From: Candidatus Absconditabacteria bacterium
Lineage (GTDB): Bacteria > Patescibacteriota > Gracilibacteria > Absconditabacterales > Absconditicoccaceae
Reading direction: 5' to 3'
Length of the DNA: 64,000 nt
NCBI GenBank assembly: GCA_028693445.1
Contig: JAQUVI010000001.1
Span: forward strand, 124,001 to 188,000
The position numbers and the translations under genes are program-made. Below, piece after piece: positions 21,599 through 35,466 of this stretch (positions are counted from its first letter, which is position 1; each line of letters opens with the position of its first letter). The notes beneath the pieces were generated by a model. That model did no database searches and had not been told where the DNA came from. It saw nothing but the letters and a program-made list of their open reading frames with translations.

Positions 21599-24500
21599 TT
21601 ATTTTTTGTATACATCAAGCATTTTAGTGAATTCATCAGCTCCTGGAGGAAGTTGTTGCCAAAGTTCTGGACTATATTCGATAAGTACAGAAGCACCATT
21701 GAAGATCATATTTCTTCTTTGTATTCTTTTTGATTCTTCAGATCAACTTACACGGAACCATCTAGCAAGATTAGACCTTTTTTTCTCTACAAGATTTTCT
21801 ATTCATCATCATATAAGTACTCATTTTACATGTAATCATCAAGCATTACATCGTTCATCATTCAAAGTATAATTTCCATTTTTTTCTGTTGCATCAAATT
21901 CTTTTGCTATAAAAATTCCTTTTACTATTTGTTGTTTGTTGCAATTGTCGTCTTTAAATTTTATTTTACCATCATTTACAATAAACATACCATTTACATC
22001 AATATCTCCATCAACAATTAGATTTGCATTTTTTACGATGAGAGTAAAAGGTTTTGTCACATTAGCATCTTTTATTAATGTAATATCGTTACCATTACCA
22101 TATAGAATATAAATATCTTTATTTGGTACTTTTTTTGCACTAGTAACTTTATTGTCTAATCAATCAGGTATGCTTGTACCTACTGCTAATTTTTCTGCTG
22201 TATCAATAAAAGTTCTTACCATAAAGTTTACATCGTTTGATTGGTAATCATTTTCATCCAATACCATTACATCAGCAAGATCGGTTCTTGTTACAATATC
22301 ATTTCTATTTATATCATAGAAGTCTTTAAGATCAATATCTGTAGCTTTGGGGGTAATTCCAAATGCACTTTTTTGTACAAGATATGGTTTGGTAATTGTA
22401 AAGTTGGTTTCACAAACATTATCTGTTTGAGAATCTTGTACTTCTAAATCACCATCACAATAATCATAAGTAATTTCTTTGAGTCTGAGTTTGTATTCTC
22501 ATAAATCATCTCATACAAAGCTACTAAAATTATTTCAATTTACAGCATAAGCCCAAGTATTGGCTCTCATATATCAAGAGAAATAATTAAATATTTTGTA
22601 TGTTGTTCGAGGATATGAACCAAAAAATCAACATTCTTTATCATAAATAATTTCTGTATCCTGATTTCCAGCTTCTCCAGGTTTTTGAATTTCAAAAACA
22701 CAATCCATAGAACTTTTTATGATTTTACCTTTGTCGCTTGTATTATTACAATCATCGCTTCCTGCAAAAGAGTCTTGATTTATTCTCCACCAGAAAGGTA
22801 AATATTCACCTTTTTCTATAGAAATATTTTCGTTGAATACAGATAAACATTGTGCAGGAGCTATATCTTCTATAGAACAGTTATGACATATTTTATCTCT
22901 ATATTCCAAAGGAGCGTAAGTATCTTCTTCATCAAGATATCTCCCAATTTCTGATCAGTTAGGCAAAAGATCACATTGTTCATAACCTTGTCTTATTCCA
23001 TCTCCACAAACTCACAAAATACCAATATCAAGCAAAACTTCATCTTCACAAGATAACTCAGCTCAATTTACACGACATTCTATATCCATGATTTTACTAT
23101 TATTTCAATTCAAATCGCTTTGTGAATATTCACATGTATATGACATAATATTGTCTTTTTCTATTTCAGATTTATCTCAATTTCCACAAATTATTTGCAA
23201 ACTAGCTTCTTGTCAATTTTTTGTAGAACACTCTACTTCTACAGTTCCATTTTCATCAGGATCATCGACTATTACAATAGGAGCTTCAACTTCTATATCA
23301 CAAGCAGGAAGGCTTCTTCTACAAGCAGTTTGAGTTTGATTTGTAGTTATCTCAGATCATATTTGACAAGTAGCTTGAGCTAAAGTTGCAGTATTTTCAT
23401 TTGAATATGTACAAGTTTTTTCGACTAAATTTAATATATTATTAATTCCAATTCAAATATACCCAGTGAAAATATCAGAGCCACCTCAACAATCAATACG
23501 ATATGGTGTGTAATAAAAATGGTATTGAGGTACACAAAGAATAGAATTTGTTGTATCATTTATTTTATTTACTGTCACTTCATGACATCTTGGTTGATGT
23601 AGGTTTATAACACCAGAACCACACGATAACTGTACTCAATCAGATGTTTCTATACATGCAGTATTTGAAATAAATTTTGTAGTTAAAACACAAACTCATC
23701 ACTGTTCTTCACAAACTTGTCCAATTCAATAATTCATATTTAATGCAGTATCACACGGTTCATCTCTAGTAATTAATCCATCCCCACATTCATAAGGTTC
23801 TTCTATAGTTACAGAACGAATAATATTGGTCCCAGTATTATAAGAAATTGTAGCTGTTGGATTAAAGGTTTGGAAATAAGTTCAATTAATTCTTCATTGG
23901 ATACTAATTGATCCTTGTTGTCAGATTCATATTGTTCCTGGATTATTAAAAGGAGTTATTGTAAGAGGTCAAACATTTGGTAATGAAATATTTACATTGT
24001 TTGCTGGTACATTACCATTATTTACGTAATTTATAGTAAAAGAAATATTGTGACCAGAAGCCGCTCTTACAAATCAGCTATTAATATTTCAGAGTTGTCG
24101 TGATTCATTATATACTGTAAGACCAAATGTAATATTGTCATATTCTATTACAGAAGATGTTAAAATAGAAACATCATTACCAGTAGTAACCTGAGTAGAA
24201 TCTACATAAATATTGGCTCTACTAACAAATTGAGTACCCACAGCAAGGGTTTCTGTCAAAGTACCTGTTACTAAGAAACTTTCTGTTTGCCCTGCTGATA
24301 TAGATTTTCATAAGTTTCGCTCAGTTTCATCTGTTCTTACAAAAGATGGTAATGTAAGTCTTATTTCTGGATTTCGAGCAGATTCAAGACCACTATTTCC
24401 ATAAGAAATTATATAAGTAATTGTATCTCAAATCTTGAAACCACTAAAAGGCAACGATTGTAAATCTATATATACATCAGACAAAGCAGGAAGATCGTAA

Positions 24501-26287
24501 GATATAGAAAAAGTATTGTTTGTAGTATCTAATTCTAATCAAGTAAATAACGCTTCTCAAGATAAACTAATAGATGTTCAATTAATAGGATATTCTTTTA
24601 ATATTGTAGAAAAATAAATAATTTTTTCCTCTCATCAAACAAGTGTAATATTTCTAAAAGATCCTGTATAAACAACAATAGATTCGGTTTGTGGATTTCC
24701 GTCCAAAATAATATCTTCAGATGTTTCTAATTGACTTTCTGTTTCATCCAAATAAGCAGAAAAATGTTTTGTACCATCATTTTTGTAAATATTATATAAT
24801 ACGTGTCAATTTTTGGTTGACAATACTTTTTGATTATCTGATGGATAAAATAAAAGATTGATTCATGATGCTGTTTTTTCTCATTTATTGGATATTTTAA
24901 TTTCATATATTAGTTGCGATCAGCTAGAAATTGTGTTTATTGAATTTGTAAGTGTTGCTTCAATATTTACATCAGCGCTTTTTACAAAAGTGTAACAAAT
25001 TCCAGAAAAACTATTGTTATTTATACTTTCTGTCTCATTACTAGCACTAATTGTTCAAGACAAACAAAATTTTGTTCATATTGGAAAATTCTGATCTATT
25101 GTTCATGTAATAATAGTATTTCACATTGCTCCTGGATTTAAATCGGGGAGATTAAGGTCTTTTATATTCAGATTTATTCAATCAACAGAGGCATTTAATT
25201 CAATATCTTTAAGTATTTCATTTCATCTATTTTTATACCAAATTGAAAATCAGATTCTATTTCAAGAAATTTCTGGATTTTCAGTTGTTTTATCTATATT
25301 TACTATTTGTAAATCTAAAAATGTTGGTATTGTATATGATGATGTTGCTGTGTTATCTGACAATAAAACTTCGCGTCATCCTGTTATACTACTTGTTGTA
25401 GTTATAATAGTTCAAGCATCAGGAGATCCTGACAAACCAGCTTTCATAAGATATGTTTTCGTTGTTCATGAAGGAATTTGTCAAAGCTGCCATATATTTG
25501 TAGATGAATTTATTTCATTGTTATCCAAAGAGAGCTGAGGTTCTCCCAAAAAGTTTCCCAAAACACTTGAAAGTATTACATTTTCATTACTTGTTTTTGA
25601 TCAATTGTTTTTGATTTTTATTTCGTAAATAGCTTGATCTCTATCAAAAATTGGTTTTGGATCAAGTAAAATTTGTTCTATGCTGTAATTTGCTATTGGC
25701 CAAATAAAATTTGTTGTCTGGTTTATACAGCTAGTAGAACCAATATTTGTTACACAAGGAATAACATGAAATTTATCAAAACCCAAAGAAGATGAAATCA
25801 CTTGCCCAGTAATAACGACATTTATAGATCATCTTGCTGGAACTAGATATTGTGGGTTATAAAGTCATCAATATTGACCAACCAAAGAGCCATTCATCAG
25901 ATTGTATGGACTAAGGTTTGTTATTTTTATTCTAGGATTTAATCATACAGAAGGTAATTTTAGAAAAAAATGTTTTGCTGTATATTGATTATTTTCTATC
26001 TTATATTTAAATACTACTATACTTCATGAAACAGCAAAAGAAGATGCAACGTTGTTTTTGATCATTGTAGTGTTTGTTGTACAAGTAGTATTGTATGGTA
26101 TAGCCAAATTATTTGCTACACAAGTACAAAATCAATTAGTATTGTTACAACTTTGTCATTGGTCGCATATATAGCTCTGTCCATTTGTGGTAGAACAATC
26201 AGCAGGTTCTTGTAATTGAGCAAAAGTGCTTCCTGAAACAAGAAGTCCTATAATGATACTACTGATAGTGAAAAGTTGTTTTTTCAT
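21599..26287 (-). CDS. Giant secreted surface protein (1562 aa) with adhesin-like repeats and CGDG cysteine motifs
   Basis: An N-terminal signal peptide (MKKQLFTISSIIIGLLVSGS) is followed by a Cys-rich segment. About residues 60-760 hold successive beta-sandwich repeats of the DUF11/CARDB type (for example SGNRIGFSIWYKNRGNEIL and SGSQLIYEIKISNKGEKTA). After that, Cys-rich segments carry CGDGLITRDEPCD and CGDGIRQGYEQCD, the myxococcus cysteine-rich repeat signature (CGDG...E.CD). The C-terminal 300 residues form a globular domain (LIVKNANLIVDGDIDVNG), reminiscent of a beta-helix, without an obvious membrane anchor. It is a likely cell-surface adhesin or fibre. It shares the CGDG motif with the two genes upstream in the same operon. 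Abundant in-frame TGA shows it is native. Confidence 0.8.
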
Positions 26288-26324
26288 AATTAAACAAAAC
26301 AAATAAAATATTTAGATTAGTTTG

Positions 26325-28193
26325 CTACTTAATTTGTCAGATAACTTCTATAGCATATTCTTGGCCTGGTCATAGAATTGTGTTTGGAAAATTCCAAACA
26401 AGATAACCTTCATTTGTGGTTATAGGATTTAGATCTGTGTTAGTTCCTATTAATATAGAATTCATATATTGAATTGTGTTTGGTCGATAATCAATAATTC
26501 TAAATCATTGCAAAGGAGCTGTTCAATTGTTTCTATATCTTATAGTAAATCTAACTATATCTCCGGGTCAGGCAGCTTCTGGACTAGCAGTTTTTGTTAC
26601 TTGTAAATTATATGATGGTTGAGATATTATTACGTTTGTGTTTGTTTGTGTTTGTGCAATTCATTGACCATCAGTAAAAATTATTTTTCAAGTATTTGTA
26701 TGTGTCCCCACACAACTAGGGTTACTGTTTGCCAATCAAGAAAAGCTAACAACAAAAGATTGTCCTGGTGTCAATCAATTTGGTAAGGTCCACTGAGTCA
26801 TATTTCCAGCAGAATTTTGTGTCGCCTGAATATTTGTAGTTACACTTCATTCTATCAAAGAAAAACAACTTGGCCATATATCTTCAACACGAACATCTGT
26901 TATAGTATTTGGAGTAGCGTTGTTTGCTGTGATAGTAAATCTTACGGTTTGCCCTCATTGAATAGTATTTGGATTGGCTGTTTTGCTTATACTTACTGGA
27001 TCTGTAGCACAAAGTACTTGTTTTGTAGTGTTTCCTGAAATAGTTTGTCAGTTGCTTAATGCAGATCGATTTACAATATTAAGCGCAGCATTACAAGCAA
27101 GAAGTTTTGCATTTATCAAAATATATCAGTTTTGTCCAGCAGCAAGATTAAACCCAGTATATGCTATTCTCAAATTTCATCATACATCTCCTGTACTAAA
27201 AAGAACATTTGTTACTCAATTTATTTCACTAGAAACATACTCCAATCCACTTGGTAAAAAATCTTCAATTGACACGTTTTCTAATATTTGTGATCCTGGA
27301 TTTGAAAAACTTATTCTAAATTGAAGAGTATCCTGAGGCGCATAGTTTTGTTCTACTGTTAGAGTTTTTGTAACTATCATACTTCCTGTTTCTGTCCCAT
27401 CTCAAATTCCACTACAATCAATTTTACATTTACCTGCTTGTCCATTTTCTGCTCAGTCATCACAGATTTCGTTTGGTTTAATAGAATTTCCATGCCAAGG
27501 TAAAAATGTTCATAATTGATTTGTTAGTCATCAAAGACCATCACTTGTTCCTGTCTCTTTGTCAATTACACCATCCCCACATCTTGCTACATAATAATTG
27601 GTACAAGATATTTTTGTGGTAAGATTTGGGTTTATAATTACATTTAGTGATCCATTATGGAGAGAAAGATCATTTGCTCTTATATAATAATAATTTAATG
27701 ATACACCATTTGCGTTTTGGATAACAGATCTTTCATTATTAAATGTTACAAATTGTCCTGCAGGTTCGTTTCTTGCTATAGTTGTTGATCATAATAAATT
27801 GGCTCCAGTAGCGTCAACAGTTAATATATTAGAACTGTCAGAATCTATGCTTGTAGATGGTACAAAGTTAGCAACATAAGGAAATTTAATATCTCCAACA
27901 AAAGTGGCTTGATTATATCCTCTTATATATGTTTCTGTTTTATCAAAAACATAGCTTACCGGTCCTTTTGGTTGACCAACACGAAGATATACAGGAGATC
28001 AATCATAAAAAGCTAAATCTTGGGTGATATCACAAGTTCAATTGTAAATAGTTGTTTCTCGGTTTAATGTTCTGTTTTCGTTTGCACTACTTGGAACATC
28101 ACCAATTACATTATCAGCAAATGTTGTACTTGTTATTCATAGTACAATACAAAGAACCAATATTTTTTTGAGCTGTCATTTTAGGCTTTTCAT
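26325..28193 (-). CDS. Secreted DUF11-repeat surface protein
   Basis: The protein has 622 residues with a signal peptide (KKILVLCIVLGITSTTFA). The N-terminal beta domain reaches about residue 215. A myxococcus-type Cys-rich segment follows (RCGDGVIDKETG ... EICDDGAENGQAGKCKIDC). Three DUF11-type repeats come next, each starting with a T-K-T / K-T-A-x-P motif (IVTKTLTVEQNYAPQDTLQF, VSISKTANPNTIQGG, LQVTKTASPEAAGPGD) and ending with W-x-P/L-P-x-L-x-P-G. DUF11 repeats are found in large surface proteins. Internal gene of the operon, with gaps of 33 and 37 bp to its neighbours. No anchor segment is visible. Confidence 0.8.
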
Positions 28194-28226
28194 TACAATT
28201 AACTAATAGTATAAAGATTGTTATAT

Positions 28227-29285
28227 TTAATTGATAAACACTTCGACAAATGCTTCAGTAAATGTTGGAAGACAAATACTACTACAGAAGTGAAAGCTTG
28301 GATCGTCTCCATTTATCATTCCATCAGTATCGTTTTCTGTATCTCAATCATCACATTCTTCAAAACTCATATTATTTGGATCTCCATTATAGAAGTCTCC
28401 TGCTGGCTGTATAATTTCATCTCCACATTTTTCATCTGCTCATCCAAATCAACTACATGTACTATTACAACATCAAAGTGTTCAATTCACACAAGCAGCA
28501 CCTGTTTCTGTGTTGGAATCACATATTTCTGGAGTAAATCAGGTGCTTACCCAAGAATTTACAGGATAGAAAGAATCATTTGATTTATATCATGTATGGG
28601 TGCTGATTTTTTTATCACCACATCGTTGAATAATATAATTTGAACATGTAGAATTGTTAAAAGAATTAGATCGTGCTCTTCTTCTCAAATTACTTACCAT
28701 TCAAGTAGTAACTCAAACATCAGAAAAGTAATCCAGAGATGGAACTATTCTGCGTCGATAGCTTGAATTTGTTTCATTTGCATATCATTCTGCTTTTTTA
28801 ATAACAAAGTTGTATTTAAATCAAACCACAGGGTTATTTATTCATGTTATTCATGTAACAGTCGGAATTTCTATATTTACAAATTTTGTTGCTCAAATAG
28901 CTCTTACTGATTGTTTGTATTCGAAAGCTCGAGATCTAAGAACAAATAAATAATCATCTATTGCTCAAATATTTCATCCTATATCTTTTGTATACAACAT
29001 ATTTCCTGTGGACATAAAGTATTGTACATTGGTTGTGGGCATAAGTTGGATAAGATTATATGCTTGTGTCGGATTTATATTGTATACATAATTTGCTTTT
29101 GGTACAAAAGAGTAGTCTGGAAGACCATTCTGGTTGTTGTCTTGATATAGATACATATGTTTTGTTGTACAATTGGAAAATGCTGTTGATGATTGTGTAC
29201 ATCAAATTTCATTTGCTGCATATCCAATAGATACAAAAGATATAAGCAATATAATATATGATAATATTTTTTTTGGTTTAAGCAT
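28227..29285 (-). CDS. Secreted Cys-rich surface protein paralogous to the downstream genes
   Basis: The protein has 352 residues with a signal peptide (MLKPKKILSYIILLISFVSI). The middle region is beta-rich. The C-terminal 130 residues contain CSNYIIQRCGDKKIS, CGDEIIQPAGDF and EECDDGDTEND, the same myxococcus-like CGD...E.CDD cysteine repeats as in the two downstream proteins; CTNYYVARCGDGVID in the next protein is clearly homologous. The gene is 25 bp downstream of the 1627-residue protein and 33 bp upstream of the DUF11 protein. It is a likely partner subunit of the same surface structure; function unknown. Confidence 0.75.
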
Positions 29286-29310
29286 TTTATTTATATGATA
29301 TATAAATATA

Positions 29311-32300
29311 TTAGTCTTCATGGTCTATTTCTCAATCTTCATTACCATCTAAATCTTCTCCTTCTCATGATTGTGACTCTGAAGGGTCCTTATCATTTTT
29401 GCTATCGGGAATTTCTTTAATTTTTTTATGTACTGATAGACCTAGATTTTTCATTTCTGATTGTATTTCTCCACTAATTGAATTGCTTCTACCAAAGAGA
29501 TTAGAAGTATATTTTTTATCTGGTGTCTGTTCTGCTTTATACGTATCTAATTCTTCTACAACTTCAACATCTTTGATTCTTAATCATACAGATTCATTTA
29601 AACATTCGCCAAGAAGATAGAATATTACATCTGAGTTTAATTTAATTATTTTAGAAGAAATGTCAAGTGGATTATTGGTTTCTGTGCTTGGTATTTTTAT
29701 TTCTTTTTTTATGATTAATTCAGCTAAGTTGTCTTCATTAATATGTTTTGAAATATCGTCATTATTTATAGCCTTCTGAATTTGTTTTACTAGGAGCTTT
29801 CTATGTCTAGGATCTTGTTTTAGGTTAGCTATAATTCGTTGTTTTCCATCTTGTTGTAATTTTATTTGTTCTTTTTCATCCTTATCTTTCCCTATTTCAT
29901 ATAGAGAACCTTTGATTATATTAGTTTTACCAAATGGAGTAGCTCCATATCAACGATCTGTTACTCCAGATCTATAGAATGCTGTATATCAAAAAATATT
30001 TTTAGGAGTTTCTCTTTCAAAAGTTTCATATTTATTATTTTTTTGTTTTTCAATAAAAGATTTTCTATTCGCTAAAAGATCTTTTTTTAGTTCTCCTGAA
30101 AAACTAGTTTTTCCAGGTCATTCATAATTCAAAAATAAATTTCATCTTCACTTTCTTATAGTTTTTCAATTTTCTATTTTTCAGTTAAAAACTTCATTGA
30201 TAGTCATTCCTTCATAGTTTTTTTCATAAGCAAAAATACTTACATAATTATCAATAATATTTTGTTTTTCTTCAGCGGATCAATTTTTTAGTTTGTTTCC
30301 AATAGTTGAATTTGATCCAATAATATTCAAAAGAGACGTTTCTGCTTTATCAAAATTTCCAGAAGAAATATTTTTGATAAAATTATTGAAGTCTATTGTT
30401 TTTTCATGTTCTATATCAGGAACATCTTTTGCGTTAGGTAAGTTTATATTAGTAAATGTTTCTGATAAATCAGGATTTGAAACATTTAGAATTGTATTTT
30501 GATTAGTTCCAATAGTTTTGTACTCCATAATTAATTTGTCATCTGGAGAAGATTGGTAGTCCAAAATATATTTTCAATCAGATTTTTTGTATAATGTTAG
30601 TGTACCTGTGTTAAATTTTTGTCATAAAACCAATCAATCATTTAAAGTTACGTCTGTATTAGACAATAATTTTCCTTCATTATCAAAAAGTGATTTATAG
30701 AGTGTCTTTTCGTTAGCTATATTATTTCATGTTAAATTAATAGTGTCTATTATTTGATCAATTTTTGTTTTGTTGAAATATTCAAAACCATTTTCTTTGA
30801 ATTCTATATCTTGTATATCAATTGGAGGAATATTGTTTCAATCCAAACGTTTTGCATCATCTAGATTTTTTGCTCAAAGACAAAGTACACGATCTATACC
30901 TCCAGGCATGGTTGTTGTGTAAGCAGCAATAGGTCAAACATTTCCTATTATTAAAGTATTGTTTGTATATATAAATTGTTCATTTGATCATTCTGGTGAA
31001 TAGTGAATATTTAGTAATTTATAAAGAGGTACTTGTTTTTCATCACTAGAAAAAGGTACGTAACTAATTTTTATTTTATTTTGATCTGATATTTTTTCTA
31101 TAATAATTCATCTTTTGGTTCAGTTTATAGTTTCTGTTTTATTGAATAATCCTTCAAGATATAAAGCATACTTATCCAAATCTTTTCCTGCATCGATATG
31201 GTCAATAACTCCTTGATTCATTTCTTGTTCTGTCATAAGAACTTGTTTTGAATTTGGAAGATATTTATTTTTCCATGTAGAAATTCTTGCACTAACATAT
31301 ACTCCCAAAAATCATATTTTATTTGATCATCAAGAAGAAGATCATACTGCATCTCAACCTGTTTCAAAAGGAATTTCTGGATCTACTTGTCAATCTAAAT
31401 TATCTCATTCTCCACCATTACTATCTCCTGTATAGTTATCTGATTTTGTTCAGAAGAATCGGCTACCAGCAGTGATTCCCGCAGAAAATCTAGTCAGATC
31501 TAGTTTTCAATTGAGATTCATGATTACATCTCATTTCCATTGGTCAATATTTCCTTGTTGTATAATTCTCAAAAGAGATCAAATTGCATCTTCTTTTTCT
31601 TTAGTGTTTTTGTATATAGAATTTATTTCTGAAATAATGCCTGATTTTTCTAAATAATCAACAACAAAACGAATATTTTCTTTAAATCTATTTAAATTAT
31701 TTCCTATAAAATCTTTGTATATACCTTTTTGCAAAGAATTGAGATTTGTTTCTAAGTGCGACTTGATAGACTGTTTAGTAAATATTTTAAGTCAGCTAAT
31801 ATCAAATACTCTATTTGAAGTATTTTTATAGGTTTTTTCCAATTGCATAATTCCCATCAATGGATCTTTTTCATATGAAGCTCAAAGTGCAGCATAAAGA
31901 CCAATTCAGTTTGTTCCTACTTTTGCTCAAGCTCCTCATTCTATACCAAGATATTTGGCATTTTGTACAGCATCCAAAGAAGCAGAACTTACTTTTGCAT
32001 AATTTATTTGTTCTGCACGAGTAAAATTTATATCAATACCTCAACTAATTCAATTTTTTCATAGATAAAATGCTGGTCATCCAGCTATATGGTATTTACT
32101 TCTTCAGTCTGAAGATACATTTCCTTTCCCTATTTTATAAGACAATTTTATATCAGATAGATTTGTTCAAATCTCAATATTTTGAATATTAAAATCATCA
32201 AGAATTTTCTTTTTAGCTTGTTCTTTATAAAAAGTTTTGTTTACATTGGACATAATCATGTCCTTTTCTGTTGCCGCATCAAATGAAATTTGCAAACCAA

Positions 32301-34194
32301 TATTGTCTACCGTATCCATTATTTTTTGTAGTATAGTTTCTCTAAGTTCTACAGATCAGTATTCATTTATTATATCTACAAAATCTGAATTTCATTTTAT
32401 ATATGTATCCAAAGATCTTCTCAAATCTTCCATTTCTTTGATTGTATCAATTTGTTGTAATCTTTTTCCTTCTTGTCATGTTAGTACATCATAGAGATCT
32501 GCTTGATTAATTGATGATCATCAAGTTACTTTTTCAACCGCGGCAAGAAAAAATACTTTTGATTCAGGAAATTTTATAAGAAGATTTATTAGATCTTGAT
32601 TTGTTGGATTTGTTTTTGCTAGAATATTATTGATTTCATTTATATGTTTTTTTGAATATACATCTTCAAATCATGATAAAATATTAGCATAGTTGGATAA
32701 ATAATCTGGATTTTTTTCTGATTCTTTTACCATCAAAGAAATCATTTTTGTTATATTTTTTACAACAACTTCATCTCATTTTGTCCCTCATAGTATAGCA
32801 TTTTGAGTTTTTCTTGCTTGTTCTATGGTGAAATATAATTGTTGCCCAGAAATATTACCGACATCACCAACTTTAAATTGGTCTTTATTTTTGTTGTCAG
32901 CAGATATGATTCAATCACTATTTATATCACTTAAAAACAATAAAACATTTTCTTTTGTTATGTTTCATGATTTTAGTAATATTTTATTATTATATCGTTC
33001 TTTTGTAACTCTAGAAATATTGGTTCTAGACTGTAATAAGTTTGCAAAAGTCACAAGATCTTTTCGTTGTGCGTTGTTGAAAAGTTTTGTAAGTTTTATA
33101 AAATCCTTGAATGCTCAATCTTTTCTATAAGGAATATCCAAGTTATCTAGGACTTTTTTTGTATCTTTTTTTGTCATTTCAGATTGAGTCGGATCATCTG
33201 TAATTTCTCACAAATCTTTTAATATTAGAAATATATTTGTATCTTCTTCGATTATAATGTTTTTTTGTTTTGCTTTTTCTTGTATATCCAAAATGATACT
33301 TGCAAGACCATTTTCTGCACTTAAATTTATTTCAAAATGCCTTCTTTTTATTTCTTCATTATCTTCTTTAAATATCTTTGCCAAAACTTTAGAAATATTT
33401 TTGTCACTATAAATATCTTCAATATTTTCCTCTGTTAAGAATTCTTTGTGATTATCAGGATTATGATAACTATAATTACCATCTTTTCATACAATATCAT
33501 ATTTATCTATATGATCTTCGTCAGTTTTATATTTTTGTCTTTCAAAATTTGCATTTTGATTATTTGCGTTTATATCATAATTATCTCATGATTGATAATT
33601 TTGTGATTCTTGATACACTCAATCTCCATGATAAACATTTTCGCGAGTAAGTCCTGGATGACTTATTCTTGATCACCTTCAAAGGCCACTACCATCACTA
33701 GTAGATGCCAAAGCAATAATCTCATCTTGGAGAAGATTGAGTTCAAGTTTTGTTAATTCTATATTTGTTTTTCATGCTTCTTCTTTTTCTTTGTTTATTA
33801 TTTCAAAATGGGTTTGAAAAGTACTTACTGAGTTTTGAATATCTGGTGAAGATTTTGAAATATCTATTTTATTATCAAAAATATCTTTAAGAAATTGTTG
33901 GAAATATTCATGAATTTTTTCGGTTTTTTGTTTAGGGGTAGTTAAGCTTTTATCTCATATTATATTCTTTAGATTTTTTCAGGTATTCCAATTTTCTATA
34001 ACAAAAAAATCAAATAACGCTTCAGAAGCAAGATCAAGATTTTTAATTTTTTCGTGGCTTTTATGCTCTTCTAAACTAGAAAAATCTATTACATTATCAT
34101 GTTTGTTTCTTATGATATCTCTTAGTTTGTCTAATTCATTTCTTGTAGATATTTCTCTATTATCAGAGTTTTCTATCCTGCTAAGTCTAGCCAT
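29311..34194 (-). CDS. Giant protein of unknown function (1627 aa), first gene of the surface-protein operon
   Basis: A single reading frame of 1627 codons, open across many TGA glycines. There is no signal peptide and no clear transmembrane segment. The N-terminal 900 residues are mostly helical, Lys/Glu/Asn-rich and may include coiled coil (RNELDKLRDIIRNKHDNVI). Residues about 730-850 contain Gly-rich beta sequence (GGPAFYLGKNGISGGIDINF, GIEGGAGAKVGTNGIGLYA) that resembles outer-membrane-barrel-like strands. The C-terminus ends in a strongly acidic tail (GNEDGEIDHED). I do not recognise any family. It heads the operon whose other members are secreted, so a role in making, exporting or anchoring the surface proteins is possible but purely inferred. 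Confidence 0.75.
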
Positions 34195-34424
34195 AGCTAA
34201 ATTGGTTAAATAAAATAGTATACAAAATTAATAATACTCAAAATTCGAAAAACAGCTAAAAAAACAAAAAAAAGTCACTAAATTACAAACCATTTTTATG
34301 CAAAAGTTATACAGTATGATATAAATGAAATAGTATATAAACATAAAAAATGAAAAAACTATGTTGACTTTCTTGTTTAGATTATTATAAAACCAAAATC
34401 AGATTTTAAATTTTATTTGTAGTC

Positions 34425-35462
34425 ATGATAAAAGGGAGATTATCAAAATGAGCTGTTTTTGTTGTGCTTCTTGCTATTTTTTTATGATGAATAACAAAGG
34501 CAGAAACTAGTTCAGTAACAGATATCAAACAGCTTTTTGGTATGTCATGTGAGATGACTAGAATCCCTGCTATATGAAAACCTATAAAAATGACTTTTGA
34601 TCCAAGTCAATATACTCAAGAATTAGAATTACTAACAAAGAAATGATACAATAGAATAGATATGATTAAAGAATTTGTCTACAATGGTCAGCCTATAAAA
34701 ATTCTTTTGTGAGAAAAATGTGATTTACCAGTTCTTAGGATAAATCAACAAGAATCTGTAAATGACATTTGAGTTGATCATATAGAAAAAAGAAATAATA
34801 AATTATTGATGTACTGATCAAAAGATTGATTTGCAACATTGATTTCATGTGATTTATGAACTTTAATATGAAATTCTTATATACCTTTTGATTTACCAAA
34901 ACAAAAATTAGAGTCAGAAAACAATTCAGATCAAGTCGCTCAAATCGACACAAATATAGTCACAAAAAACACAAATATATCTTCTAAACAAACTTTTTAT
35001 CAACCAAAATTATTACCACCATTGAAATTAGAAAATAAAATAATTCACCCACAAGATGCTTTATATTTGCTAGGTAAACCAGTATCGGAATTGATAACTT
35101 TTTTTGATTGAAATTGGAAGCGTGATAAAAAAGAATTAGCTGAAATATTGAATATAACAAATTATAGATGAACAAAAGAACAAAACATCCAGATTAGAAA
35201 CTACCTACTTTCTTATATAACTATTCAATTTGAGGCAATAGAAACACCAGAAATTGAGTTATCGGTAAAGGAATACCAGTTAATTCAACAAAAGGTTGTT
35301 TCAGATATTGTTAAAATGCGATGATATATACGAAAGTATGATAGGCGAGCTCTATTTCAAGAAATAGGTGAAGATATTTCTTTCTATGAATGAACAAGAG
35401 CTCAAAACTTAAAAATAAGAGAGTTTTTACTAAAGAAAATAAAAACAAAACCTAAAAATTAA
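34425..35462 (+). CDS. Secreted protein with C-terminal internal duplication
   Basis: The protein has 345 residues. A signal peptide (about residues 8-26: KGAVFVVLLAIFLGGITKA) includes two adjacent TGA glycines. The N-terminal half contains three cysteines (MSCEM, EKCDL, ISCDL). The C-terminal half holds two copies of an unrecognised helical motif: LAEILNITNYRGTKEQNIQI and LFQEIGEDISFYEGTRAQNL, each followed by RNYLLSYI or REFLLKKI. TGA use marks it as native. Only 4 bp separate its TAA from the next ORF, which lacks TGA entirely, so the two may be co-transcribed. Function unknown. Confidence 0.7.
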
Positions 35463-35466
35463 AGAA

